This document shows, piece by piece, positions 10,469 to 19,085 of a stretch of 64,000 nucleotides of DNA. The translations under genes were made by a program, and so were the position numbers. This stretch comes from JAAURS01 sp044923475 (lineage in GTDB: Bacteria > Cyanobacteriota > Cyanobacteriia > Thermosynechococcales > Thermosynechococcaceae), in NCBI RefSeq assembly GCF_044923475.1, contig NZ_CP137338.1, forward strand, positions 2,418,001-2,482,000, given 5' to 3'. The notes beneath the pieces are model-generated. The model was not told the DNA's origin and made no database searches. It saw only the letters and a program-made list of their open reading frames with translations. Within the stretch, counting starts at the first letter, position 1, and each line of letters starts with the position of its first letter.

Positions 10469-11701
10469 ATGCACTATCGAGATTTTAAAAACTGGATTAA
10501 GCGAAGCAACCTCGCTTGGCTCGCGAAGGCGCTCAAAAGAATTTTATCGCTCAAAGATAGGCTTCTCGAACTCAAAAACAAGTGGTTTGCAAGGACTTGG
10601 CCGGATCGGTCGATCGTCTATTTCGCGGGTCACACGATGTACGAGTGGTCGCCGCACAGTCTCAACGTTGGCATTGGCGGTTCTGAAACGGCCATTATCC
10701 ATCTGGTTAGGGAGTGGAGCAAGTTAGGGTATGCGGTGACGGTTTACGGGAATTTTGGAGATAAAGCCGGGACGTACGATGGCGCGAATTATCGCACCTA
10801 CACTCAATTCAATCCATACGATACGTTCGATACGCTGATTATTTGGCGGCGGGTAGATGCGATCGACTTCTCTTACAAGGCGAACAGAGTTTGGTTTGAC
10901 GCGCACGATGTACTCTATAAAGACCAATTTAACGCGCAAAACTTGAAGAACGTACAAACGATATTTTTTAAGTCGAAATATCAGCGAGGGCTGCTTCCCC
11001 AAGTTACAGAAGATAAGTTTGCGATTATTCCGAATGGCGTTAGAAATTCGCTCATCGATATTGATGTCACTCGTAAGAATCCTTATAAACTCATCTATGC
11101 ATCCAATTATCAGCGGGGATTGGAACCGATGCTGATTCATGGATGGCCGATTATCAAAAAGGAAATTCCAGAAGCCGTCCTGCATATTTATTACGGATGG
11201 GACTTTACCGATCTCATGTATGGCGACAATCTGGACTACCGACGCTGGAAAGACAAAACGATCGAATTGATGAAGCAACCCGGCATCATCGAGCATGGCA
11301 AAGTCGGTCAGGATGTTTTGATTGCTGCAAAGTCGAGTGCGGTCATCCACTATTACGCGACTACCTTTGAGGAAATAGACGGAATTTCCCTCCGAGAATC
11401 AGCAGTGCTCGGATGTTTGCCAGTGACGACAGATTATGCCGCTTTAGTAGAGAAAGAATATTGTTTGAAGCGTTCTGGCGATCCGAACGATCCCCGTACG
11501 CAAGTTGCTGTGGCTCATCAAGTCGTAGAACTGCTCAAGGATCCGGTTAAGCTCAAGGAATTGAGCCAAAATGCTCGCGAAGTGGCGTGCGCTGAGACGT
11601 GGGATAACATTGCCAAGCGATGGATAGCAAACTCTGCCCTTTGCGACCCAACTGCTCGCAAAAACCGCCCGCCTTTTCGAGGGCATCGCGGCGATAAATG
11701 A
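10469..11701 (+). CDS. glycosyltransferase (GT-B), C-terminus possibly chimeric
   Basis: The ATG at 10469 is preferred over upstream in-frame codons that overlap the previous gene. The protein has the GT-B features GIGGSETAIIHLVREWSKLG, VWFDAHDVLYKDQ, IIPNGV and a C-terminal EIDGISLRESAVLGCLPVT segment (E-x7-E-like). The last about 20 residues (after WDNIAKRW) are encoded by DNA whose opposite strand is clearly a family 2 glycosyltransferase. The natural C-terminus was therefore probably replaced at a rearrangement junction near 11.65 kb. The catalytic part is intact. Confidence 0.8.
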   Translation: MHYRDFKNWIKRSNLAWLAKALKRILSLKDRLLELKNKWFARTWPDRSIVYFAGHTMYEWSPHSLNVGIGGSETAIIHLVREWSKLGYAVTVYGNFGDKAGTYDGANYRTYTQFNPYDTFDTLIIWRRVDAIDFSYKANRVWFDAHDVLYKDQFNAQNLKNVQTIFFKSKYQRGLLPQVTEDKFAIIPNGVRNSLIDIDVTRKNPYKLIYASNYQRGLEPMLIHGWPIIKKEIPEAVLHIYYGWDFTDLMYGDNLDYRRWKDKTIELMKQPGIIEHGKVGQDVLIAAKSSAVIHYYATTFEEIDGISLRESAVLGCLPVTTDYAALVEKEYCLKRSGDPNDPRTQVAVAHQVVELLKDPVKLKELSQNAREVACAETWDNIAKRWIANSALCDPTARKNRPPFRGHRGDK

Positions 11702-12224
11702 CGTTTGCACCCCAAGGATATTCATCGTCTTCAAACCAGCGCGGGACATCTCCGCCATCGAGCATCGTGAAGAGCGTTTCCATCACCGGGGTAACCCAGT
11801 CCGGTCGGGGGATCTCCCAGAGCGGGTAAATCGGGCCGCCGATGCTGACGGGTTTGGGCTGCACCGTTTCAAACACTGTCAGGATGGCTTCAATCCATCC
11901 CTGGCAAGGAATGGCATCGTCATCTAGATACGCAATGTAGGGACTTTGAGAGACCCGCCAGCCCGTATTGCGCGCCTTAGAGAGCCCTTGCATCGGTTCG
12001 TAGACGTATCTAAAGCGGGCAAAGCGGGCTTGAAACGACTGACAGATCGCCGACGTGTTATCCGTAGAGCGATTGTCCACCACCAACACTTCAAACGCGT
12101 CGCTCGGAAGCGTCTGCTGGGTCAAAGCCTCTAAGGCTAAAAGGAGACGATCGGCACGGTTATAGGTACAGATGACGACTGAGATGAGCGGGGTTTGGTT
12201 TACAACGTTTGCGTGTTGCGACAT
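11655..12224 (-). pseudogene. family 2 glycosyltransferase, N-terminal half only
   Basis: This half starts at ATG 12224 (MSQHANVVNQTPLISVVICT). It shows VVDNRSTDNT, GLSKARNTGW, the YLDDDAIP metal site (DxD) and GANVIYRRDALEKAGGF, all typical of a GT-A family 2 enzyme. After LGRKGQSLLS the family match stops. The open frame continues to 11553 through what is the antisense of the convergent glycosyltransferase. The missing part corresponds to what survives at 3417-3809, but the five overlapping residues QS(L/A)LS use different codons there, so the two halves come from different paralogs. Confidence 0.7.
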
Positions 12225-12242
12225 ACTGCCTCGATCGTCCAC

Positions 12243-12768
12243 TTAGAACTCCACATTCAACATCCTCCCACCGCCAATCGGAATACCGATGTAGCGAGGG
12301 ATTCCAAAGATCGCGCTTTAGATTTCGGACTGCTCGACAAACACCCCCCTCAAACGTTTGTCTGTTCGGTCCTGCCCCTGCAGAGCTAGGCAACCGACGG
12401 TCAATTTTGACAAGCTCGCACCCGTCCCGCAGCACTCTTACAGATGAGTTGCCTCACCCGTTCCCCCACTCGCAGCGTCGATTCACCGAGCTCGCCTGTC
12501 AAAGCTTCCGCGCGCCAGTGCGTTTGTATACGCCAACCGTACACAAACTAGCATCTAGATCGGCAAAATGTCCCGCACGGGAATTTGGATGCACCCGATC
12601 CCTGAAGGCTCTTTCCATGCCTCACACCATAGCAAATATTCCAAAAAGCTCAAGCGCTCGATCTTTTATGGCCGATCGCTTTTTCTTCGCGGGTTCGAGA
12701 TGGTATACATACGAAGCGGAGGCAGCATTCCGCCACAGCAGTTCAATTCATCGGATAGTTCGCGCGCT
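12243..12768. other. intergenic region with an inverted repeat, no clear gene
   Basis: No convincing gene was seen over these 526 bases. The open frames on both strands lack recognisable domains. The notable element is an inverted repeat at 12522-12548, annotated separately. The region separates the polysaccharide cluster from the telomere-resolvase-like gene and probably holds the latter's promoter. Confidence 0.4.
12522..12548. promoter_or_regulatory. inverted repeat upstream of the telomere-resolvase-like gene
   Basis: GTTTGTATAC at 12522-12531 and GTACACAAAC at 12539-12548 are inverted arms of 10 bp with one G:T-type mismatch and a 7-base spacer. They lie about 220 bp upstream of the recombinase start. 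The repeat could be an operator, or a binding site of the recombinase itself. It is too short and imperfect to be a typical hairpin-telomere target. Confidence 0.35.
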
Positions 12769-14798
12769 ATGTCTCGAGCCGATATCATTGATGCTTTTTG
12801 CGATCGCATCCACCGAGGAAATCGCCTGAGATTGTCTGGAGACGACTTGACCCAACTCATGGCGGGATTTATCGAGCTGCTGCAGGGGGTCGATTCTGAG
12901 GCCGAGATCGAGGCGCTCTGCGCGGCTGAAATCCGACTGTTGGAGCGGGGGTACCCGCAGACGACCTTAGCCACCAAGTATTTATCGAAATACCGCAAAG
13001 CGATCGAAGCGGCGATCGCAGACGGAACGCTGAGGCTGACGGCAGGCAACAGCCATCAATACATCCACCGGCAGCGCGTGACGGGCGTCCAGGAGACCCG
13101 CACGGAACATTGGGCCTTGACCCACCTCAAGTATGACCCGGAGGTCTACGAAGCGCTGGACAAACGGCAGTCTCAGATCAACCGCAGCAAGCAGTTGAGT
13201 TTGAAAGCGGTATCGGTCGACCGTTACCTCCAAGCCTTGCAAGATTTGCTCGCGGGGTCGGGGAAGTTTGAGGCGCGACGGTTGGCGATCGCCATTGCAG
13301 GGCTGACGGGACGGCGCATCGGGGAAGTGGTGGCTCGCGGCTCGTTTCAGCTGACCGACCATCCCTACATGCTCCATTTCGAAGGCCAGCAAAAACAGGC
13401 ACGCGAAGGATACGACATCGTGACGCTCGTGCCAGCAGCGACGCTCTTCGAACGCGTTCGGCACTTTCGGCAGTTACCGGAGGTGCGGCAGTTCGCCGAG
13501 CTAGAAGCAGAGGACTTGAGAGCGGCCATCAATCAGTTCGACGTTCAAGCCAATCGCGTCTGCGATCGCTATCTGGGCCGAACGGGCGTGGTCCCGACGT
13601 TGGGAGGAAAAAAGCCGTCACGGTGCACGACCTGAGAAGTCTGTGGGGTGCCGTGGCCGCCTATTTCTTCTGCCCCCAGCACCACCACGAATATGCGTTT
13701 CTCCAGCACTATTTGGGGCACGTCCTGGATTCGGGCGCTACGGGTAACTATTTTCGGTATCAGTTGGTCGACGATCGGGGACACCCGCTCGGGGATAAAG
13801 GGATACTCCTAGATCGGGTCGGAGCGCTACCATTGATGGAAGAGGAGAGCGGAAACACTGCTGCGCCGTCCCCTCAACCATTGCCGCTGCTAGAGTTGCT
13901 CGATGGGTCCGAAGCAATGGAGAACGCCAAGCAGAAGCCATCGAAACCAAAGGAACCCAAACGGGCGATCGCCTCGCGCCAAGAGACCGCCGCCGTTTCG
14001 CAGCAAGATTTAGCCGAGCTTCAAAAGGCGTGGCAGCTCGAATTGGAGCGCGCGCGCGCGGCCCTGCGGTCGGAATTTGAGGCCCAGATCCAGGCCGTTC
14101 GCATCGAAACCAACGGAGGCTGGTTCGTGCGCCGCGTGGAAGGATTGGAGCGCGAAAACCTCGACCTCAGACGGGAACGGGATCGGGCGATCGCCCAAGC
14201 CCAAGAAAGCCAAAGTTATCGAGAAAAACTGGCGCAGCTTCAGGTTGAAAACGCGGCCCTCGCCCAAACCTTGAAGCTGGCGCAAGACAAACTGGAGGGC
14301 TTCCGGCTGCTGCTCGATGGAACGGAGACGATCGCAACAGAACGCGCCAGCGAAGATGCGAGCACTCAAGAGCTTCCCCCCATCCCGTCAGAACAGCTCG
14401 ACGCTCCGCCGATCGCGGCAGCGCCCCTCGAACCCGTTGCGACACAGCAAGCCGAACCGAGCCAGCCCGCTCGACCGACAACCCCTCAAGCGAGCGCGGA
14501 CCTTCCCAAAGCGCGCGGGCCTAAGGCCGGCAAAGCCTTTCAACGGGCTGAGGCGATCGTCCTCGCCATTCAGGACTGGAATCGCCTCCACCCGTCCGAA
14601 TCCTTTGCGATCAATGGCGGGATATTGGAGAACGTCTTCAGGATCCACCGCCAAGCCGTCAAGGAATTCTTTAACACCTACCAAAACGAACTGTGGGATT
14701 ACCATCAGGAAATCGGCGTCGAAAGCCCCCGCTGGCACAATCGCGGCAAGGACACGCAAAAACTCAAAGCGTTTGTCACCCAAAGACTGCAGGGCTGA
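12769..14798 (+). CDS. telomere-resolvase (protelomerase)-like tyrosine recombinase, two frames joined by a -1 shift
   Basis: The first frame starts at ATG 12769 and runs to the stop at 13633-13635. It holds an N-terminal helical region and a core with TGRRIGEV (R182/R183), HFEGQQKQ (K209) and YDIVTLVPAATLFERV. The second frame, -1 to the first, supplies VTVHDLRSLWG (R290), LQHYLGHV (H318) and TGNYFRYQLV (Y328 or Y331), completing the R-K-(H)xxR-H-Y set of tyrosine recombinases. The Gly-Gln/Lys and HDLR context resembles telomere resolvases (TelA, TelK, ResT) more than XerC/D. The frames meet at A_AAA_AAG (13608-13614), the classical -1 slippery heptamer. The joined product is about 676 residues. 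A Glu-rich coiled coil follows the catalytic domain, then a Pro-rich linker and a C-terminal DNA-binding-like domain. Such enzymes make covalently closed DNA hairpins. Confidence 0.65.
13608..13655 (+). promoter_or_regulatory. candidate programmed -1 ribosomal frameshift site
   Basis: The heptamer A_AAA_AAG occupies 13608-13614 in the correct phase (GGA AAA AAG), as in Escherichia coli dnaX. Slippage by -1 joins Lys-Lys to AVTVHDLR of the catalytic domain. Four bases downstream, CACGG (13619-13623) can pair with CCGTG (13651-13655), enclosing the zero-frame stop; a GGGAGG run lies just upstream. Without slippage the product is 288 residues and lacks the catalytic Arg, His and Tyr. A missing A in the sequence would also explain the shift. 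Confidence 0.5.
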
Positions 14799-14888
14799 GC
14801 GATGGCCCGCAGAGGGTTCGCTTTGTCCCAACCCGCACGTCGGGTTACACTAACAAAAGATTTTTAAGGTAGGGCGATTCGAGACCGG

Positions 14889-16102
14889 ATGGATGTCAAT
14901 CTGTTACCCAGCGAACTATTCATCCAAGCTTTTCTAGGGTTGGGGTCCGTGCTCGCAGCCGAGGTGATTCGGGATGGCTACCATCTGGCCGGGCATTACT
15001 GGCAGCCACTCCAAGGCTTTCATAACCTCCACCACAAGGCGTACCGTCGCGATCTGAGCATGACCAGCTTAGAAGCGTATAAGAAGGCGCAGTGGTCCAA
15101 CGACGTCCCTGAAGCGATCGCGATGGTGGCCCTCACGGCGGCGATCGCGGGACTCGCCCAAACCTGCGGCCTATGGCTTGGCATGTGGGCGGGCTGTCTC
15201 TATTCTTTAGGGTTTCTCATTCCGGCGATCGCCCGGTCCCAAGGATTCTTACTGCAAACCGATCTGACCCACAAGCCGGGGATCTGGTCGAAATTCCGTC
15301 GCAGTGGAGCGTCAACCGCACCTATCACTGGCGGCATCACTTCGACCAGGGCAACGCTTACTTTTGCTCGACGGTGCCGCTGGTCGATAAGGTACTCGGT
15401 ACGTGCCTTTCTCTCAAGGGGAAGGTCGTCGGGGTGACGGGAGCCTCCGGCGCGCTGGGGCAGGCGTTAGTCGAGGAATTATCCGCGCAGGGTGCGAGAG
15501 TCGTCGCCATCAGCACGAACGCAGATGTACGATTCAAGTCCGGGGTCGACGTTTTATACTGGCAAATTGGAGGCGAGGCGCAACTGAAAGCGAGCTTGGA
15601 AGGTATGGATATTTTGATCCTCAACCACGGCACGAACGTATACGGCGATCGCTCCTACGCCGCCGTGCAAAAATCCTTCGAGGTGAATGCATTCTCGACG
15701 CTGAAGCTGGCCGAGCTGTTTTTAGAGACGGTCACGAAATCGTCCCATCGGGCCATCAAGGAATTGTGGGTCAATACCTCCGAAGCCGAGGTCAACCCAG
15801 CCTTCAGCCCCCTGTACGAACTCTCGAAACGAACCTTGGGCGACTTAGTGACGCTGCGGCGCTTGGATGCGCCCTGCATTATTCGCAAGCTGGTGCTGGG
15901 ACCGTTTAAGAGCCAACTCAATCCCTACGGCGTGATGAGCGCCCGCTGGGTGGCCTGGGCGATCGTGGCCCTCGCAAAACGAGATTTTCGCGATGTGATT
16001 GTAACCATTAATCCCATTACCTATATCGCGTTTCCCCTCAAGGAGTTGTATCAGTCCCTTTACTTTAAATTATGTACGAGGAAGAGTAAGCATCAGGTTT
16101 GA
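14889..16102 (+). pseudogene. desaturase-like/short-chain dehydrogenase protein, frameshifted
   Basis: The N-terminal part is a membrane-associated domain with His-containing segments (HNLHHKAYRRD, later TYHWRHHFDQGN), as in cyanobacterial 'bifunctional sterol desaturase/short-chain dehydrogenase' proteins. The C-terminal part is an SDR with TGASGALGQALVEEL, NHGTNVYG and YELSKR (YxxxK). The two are in different frames. One extra G in the run at 15278-15281 would join HKPG to DLVEIPSQWS and give one protein of about 404 residues, the usual family size. Both parts look well conserved, so the lesion is recent or a sequencing error. Confidence 0.7.
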
Positions 16103-16163
16103 GCGCGCTTCCTACGCAAGCCTCGATCTTGTCAAAAGTCCAAAAGAACCAGAGCGACAATGC

Positions 16164-16448
16164 TTAAGATTTATTCTGTGCAACATATTCGCGCAAAGCG
16201 CGGTTGATGCTGGTTTGATACCCCTCATCTTGCGGGTGATGCGTCTTGAACCAGTCGATCAGATCGGCGTCGAGCCTTAGCGTAATCTGCTGCTTGATTG
16301 GACGATAGAATAGCCCGCGCTTAGCTTTGCTCCAGTCTCCGGTGGCCTCTGGGATAAGATCGGTGCGGGGCGGCTTCTTCGACGCGGCCAGCGCATCAAT
16401 TTCCGCCTGTATCTCCGGTGGCACTGAATTAGAACGCGCCTTCTTCAT
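16164..16448 (-). CDS. brnA: BrnA-type antitoxin
   Basis: The start is taken at the Met of MKKARSNS (16448), because the upstream codons overlap the toxin gene. The C-terminus has the BrnA ribbon-helix-helix pattern (ITLRLDADLIDWFKTH, GYQTSINRALREYV). The protein neutralises BrnT and represses the operon. It lies directly downstream of brnT on the same strand, the usual toxin-first order of this family. Confidence 0.8.
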   Translation of the reverse strand: MKKARSNSVPPEIQAEIDALAASKKPPRTDLIPEATGDWSKAKRGLFYRPIKQQITLRLDADLIDWFKTHHPQDEGYQTSINRALREYVAQNKS

Positions 16449-16451
16449 AAG

Positions 16452-16720
16452 CCCTCCTTTCATAAGATGTTGCTTCGCGAGCACTGAATAATTCGCCCTG
16501 TTTCTTCACCCGTCAACGGATCGGGTTCCACCCATGTATGCACGACAAAAACGGTCATTTGCCCAATCAACCCTATAGTCTGCCAGCGCTCTTCGTGCGG
16601 ATATGGATCGGGTCGGCTGACCGCCAAAGGATCGGCAAAAACGTATTGCGCGGCTTCAAAACTCAATCCGTGATCGCGCTTGTTTGTGCGATTCTTTTCG
16701 TCATTCCATTCCCAATGCAA
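16452..16720 (-). CDS. brnT: BrnT-type ribonuclease toxin, C-terminus frameshifted
   Basis: The start HWEWNDEKNRTNKRDHGLSF and FADPLAV match BrnT toxins. The annotated frame ends GRIIQCSRSNIL. One T fewer near 16487 would give GRIISAREATSYERRAYEE, the normal BrnT C-terminus, reading into the brnA start. As it stands, the C-terminal helix with its conserved Arg residues is lost, so the toxin is probably inactive unless this is an indel error. Confidence 0.7.
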
Positions 16721-16744
16721 TTATAGACTCCTCACGCTCAATTG

Positions 16745-16764
16745 TAGCTACAAATATGTAGCTA
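16745..16764. promoter_or_regulatory. palindromic operator of brnTA
   Basis: A perfect inverted repeat, TAGCTACA-AATA-TGTAGCTA, starts 25 bp upstream of the brnT start. Its position fits an autoregulatory site for the ribbon-helix-helix antitoxin BrnA. Confidence 0.55.
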
Positions 16765-16878
16765 TATCCGTCGCATGTCAAGGATTTTATTAGCCTACTG
16801 CCACAGCTTTTCAAGCCGTCATACGAGACGCTAATAGGCGATGAGGCATTCTCTCTTGGTCGTCACCCTATAAGATCG

Positions 16879-16907
16879 CTAAATATATCACTAAGTGCTA
16901 TATTTAG
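16879..16907. promoter_or_regulatory. palindromic operator of the HigBA-like module
   Basis: CTAAATATA at 16879-16887 and TATATTTAG at 16899-16907 form a perfect 9-bp inverted repeat, 17 bp upstream of the toxin ATG at 16924. It overlaps the likely promoter and is a candidate binding site for the HTH antitoxin encoded downstream. Confidence 0.5.
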
Positions 16908-16923
16908 TTTGAGAAACGATGGC

Positions 16924-17304
16924 ATGAAAATACACAAAACACGATGGTTCGTCCGCTGGGCGCGGAAACAGGGACTCAATGACTCTTCTCTTTGCGACGC
17001 GGTACGCGAGATGTCTGAGGGGCTTTATGAAGCCGATCTAGGCGGTGGTCTGATCAAAAAACGGATTGCGCGGCCTGGGCAAGGCAAAAGGGGCAGCTTC
17101 CGCACACTGATTGCGACCAACAAGGGAAACCGCTGGGTTTTCGTGTACGGTTTCTCCAAGAACGAGCGTAGCAACATTGATAAAGACGAAGAAGAAGCGT
17201 TAAAGAAATTGGCTTCGGAGCTTCTGGCTCTCACTTCAGAAGCGATTGAGCAAGCTAAACGTGCTGGCGAATTGATGGAGGTAAATTGCGATGAGAAAGA
17301 CTAA
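16924..17304 (+). CDS. RelE/HigB-like toxin (COG4737 type)
   Basis: The ATG at 16924 (MKIHKTRWFVRWARKQGL) is preferred to the upstream in-frame TTG. The sequence contains LGGGLIKKRIARPGQGKRGSF then RTLI, and RWVFVYGFSKNERSNID, the signature of the RelE-fold toxins that are followed by an XRE antitoxin. It probably cleaves mRNA on the ribosome. It overlaps the antitoxin gene by 14 bases, so the two are translated together. Confidence 0.8.
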   Translation: MKIHKTRWFVRWARKQGLNDSSLCDAVREMSEGLYEADLGGGLIKKRIARPGQGKRGSFRTLIATNKGNRWVFVYGFSKNERSNIDKDEEEALKKLASELLALTSEAIEQAKRAGELMEVNCDEKD

Positions 17305-17605
17305 ATCACCGATTCTTGAGGCTGTCCACGAAACCGCCGCAGGACTCCATAAGGCTGGCGTGATGGATCGGGTCACGATGCGCGAGTTCGACCGGATGTG
17401 TTTGCCTCCGGTACCACCACTGAAGCCGGAACAAATCAAGCAGATCCGCGAAGCCTCGAAGGTGAGTCAAGCGGTTTTTGCGGCTGTGTTAAATACGAGC
17501 GTATCAACGGTGCAGAAGTGGGAAATTGGTCAGAAGCGCCCCGCAGGCACGGCTCTCAAACTCCTACACCTCGTGCAGAAACAAGGGCTGGAAAGTATGC
17601 TTTGA
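17291..17605 (+). CDS. XRE-family antitoxin (NadS/HigA-like)
   Basis: A 104-residue helix-turn-helix protein. The C-terminal half reads IKQIREASKVSQAVFAAVLN then TSVSTVQKWEIGQKRPAG, a canonical XRE domain. The N-terminal arm likely embraces the toxin. It overlaps and follows the RelE/HigB-like toxin gene and should autoregulate through the palindrome upstream. Confidence 0.85.
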   Translation: MRKTKSPILEAVHETAAGLHKAGVMDRVTMREFDRMCLPPVPPLKPEQIKQIREASKVSQAVFAAVLNTSVSTVQKWEIGQKRPAGTALKLLHLVQKQGLESML

Positions 17606-17636
17606 AAGCATCAAATCACTGGATTCTAAGCGTCGC

Positions 17637-17690
17637 TCCACCTCATGCACCGTCAAGTGTTTGCGATCGCCTATCGTTTTGTCGAGAATT
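17637..17690 (+). repeat. dispersed repeat, copy 1
   Basis: A stretch of about 50 bases, roughly 80-85% identical by eye to 30436-30489. It can encode M-H-RQVFAIAYRFVE. Both copies lie just downstream of a TA module on the same strand, so they may be debris carried with such cassettes. Confidence 0.45.
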
Positions 17691-17908
17691 TGCCCCACGA
17701 AATATCCCTGAAACGCTTACCCTACCCCAAACCCTCTCAACAAAAGGGTTCATTAAGTCGAGAGTGTCGCAGCAAACTAGGAATTGATGTAAAATTTGCG
17801 GCTTTTGGGAAAGATATAAACGACACACCCTCACAGAATATTTTCAGAGAAGCCCCGTCTAAGTATAAGAAACGTCTTGAATAGGTCTGGAGTAAAAATT
17901 AACAGGGT

Positions 17909-19081
17909 ATGCGTGAGTTTTTGAAGAATATGACTGATGGTCTGATTCCTGCAGTTACCCAGAATGTGTCAACAGCAGCTCAAACTGTCATTGATGGTGC
18001 TAAGACAATGCTGACACCAGCTGCAGGTGTGATTAGACTTGATGGTGAAATCAATCAGAATCCTCAAGCCTTCGGTTTTGCATTTGAGCATCTTCAGGCG
18101 ATCGCCTACAACATCAAGGCAGGACTCGCGGGAAGCGAAAATCGTGCCTGGCAGATTCCCCCTGATGGCACGAAGTCTGGTGCTGATATCTATGTGACAG
18201 ATGCAGTGGGTCGAACCATTGCCGAGATTCAGGCAAAGGTGGGCAGTATCGATTATGTTTCCAAACAGGTAGCCTCTAGCCACTACCAGGGTCAACAGAT
18301 TGTGGTGGATGCTGCTAATAAGGGTATTGATGGTGCCAATGTGGTGATCAATGTTGATGGCATTCAGAGTATGCCCATCGACAGAGCCACAGCAGAATGG
18401 GTAGCCCAGAATCCTTTCGAAGCAGCAATCCTTCTGGAAACAGCGGCATTTGGTGGCGAGGTGCTTGCAGGTGGAGGTTCCGGTGCAGTCATCAATGCCA
18501 CCATTACCGTCATGCTACAAAGCATCAAGCTTATTGGTGCCTACTGTCGAAACGAGGAAACGATTTCAGCAGAGCTTCTGCAGGAATTTCAGTCTGCAAC
18601 TTTGGAAGCATTAAGCAGTGGATTTCTGCGCGGTGCGGCTATTAAGATTCTCCAGCGCCTAACTGGCGGTAGTGGATTTGCTGCCCTGGGTCTGGCAGTC
18701 GGGGCAGAAGCTGTGCCAGCTCTGATACGGGTTCTCCAGGGAGAGCAGAGTCTAGAGGAAGCGGTAGCCCAAGTGGGGCCGCGTGCTGTGACAGCAGGGA
18801 TGGTGACGATGGTAGTTCTGCTGATTCCACCCCTAGGTGCAGTTCTCTTCAGTGCCTCGATTTTGCAGGCAATCTGGGTTGAACTCACACCCGAATATAA
18901 GGACTACATCGTGCGGTCAGTAAAAGCAGCGGCACGAGGTGCGGTCGTCGGTGTCCAGGCAGGACAAGCGCATTGCAAAACTAACCCCTGGGATCTACTG
19001 GGTGCCTCATCTGCGAGTGCAACTGCTTCCTCAGCAGAGATGCAAACATTACAAAATGAACTGGATGCTTTGCTGGAGTAA
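17909..19081 (+). CDS. nuclease-like protein with hydrophobic C-terminal region, unknown
   Basis: A 390-residue protein. Residues 55-110 contain GFAFEHLQAIAYN, then SGADIYV (D93) and TIAEIQAK (E106/Q108, K110), the spacing of a PD-(D/E)xK or QxK restriction-endonuclease-like fold. Residues about 170-330 are Gly/Ala-rich and hydrophobic (GEVLAGGGSGAVINATITVM, MVTMVVLLIPPLGAVLF), suggesting membrane insertion. It is the first gene of a three-gene set; the next start is 5 bases after its stop. The set has few HIP1 sites, which suggests transfer. The nuclease assignment is inferred from motifs only. Confidence 0.5.
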   Translation: MREFLKNMTDGLIPAVTQNVSTAAQTVIDGAKTMLTPAAGVIRLDGEINQNPQAFGFAFEHLQAIAYNIKAGLAGSENRAWQIPPDGTKSGADIYVTDAVGRTIAEIQAKVGSIDYVSKQVASSHYQGQQIVVDAANKGIDGANVVINVDGIQSMPIDRATAEWVAQNPFEAAILLETAAFGGEVLAGGGSGAVINATITVMLQSIKLIGAYCRNEETISAELLQEFQSATLEALSSGFLRGAAIKILQRLTGGSGFAALGLAVGAEAVPALIRVLQGEQSLEEAVAQVGPRAVTAGMVTMVVLLIPPLGAVLFSASILQAIWVELTPEYKDYIVRSVKAAARGAVVGVQAGQAHCKTNPWDLLGASSASATASSAEMQTLQNELDALLE

Positions 19082-19085
19082 AATC

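Noticed and set aside
12160..12435. Minus-strand frame containing NLKRDLWNPSLHRYSDWRWE as the tail of a lost upstream gene
   Set aside because: It looks protein-like by eye, but it overlaps the glycosyltransferase start in another frame and I cannot tie it to any family.
12640..12760. A tRNA-like stretch (GGGTTCGAGAT, GTTCAATTC) upstream of the recombinase
   Set aside because: The T-loop-like bases are not accompanied by acceptor or anticodon stems that pair.
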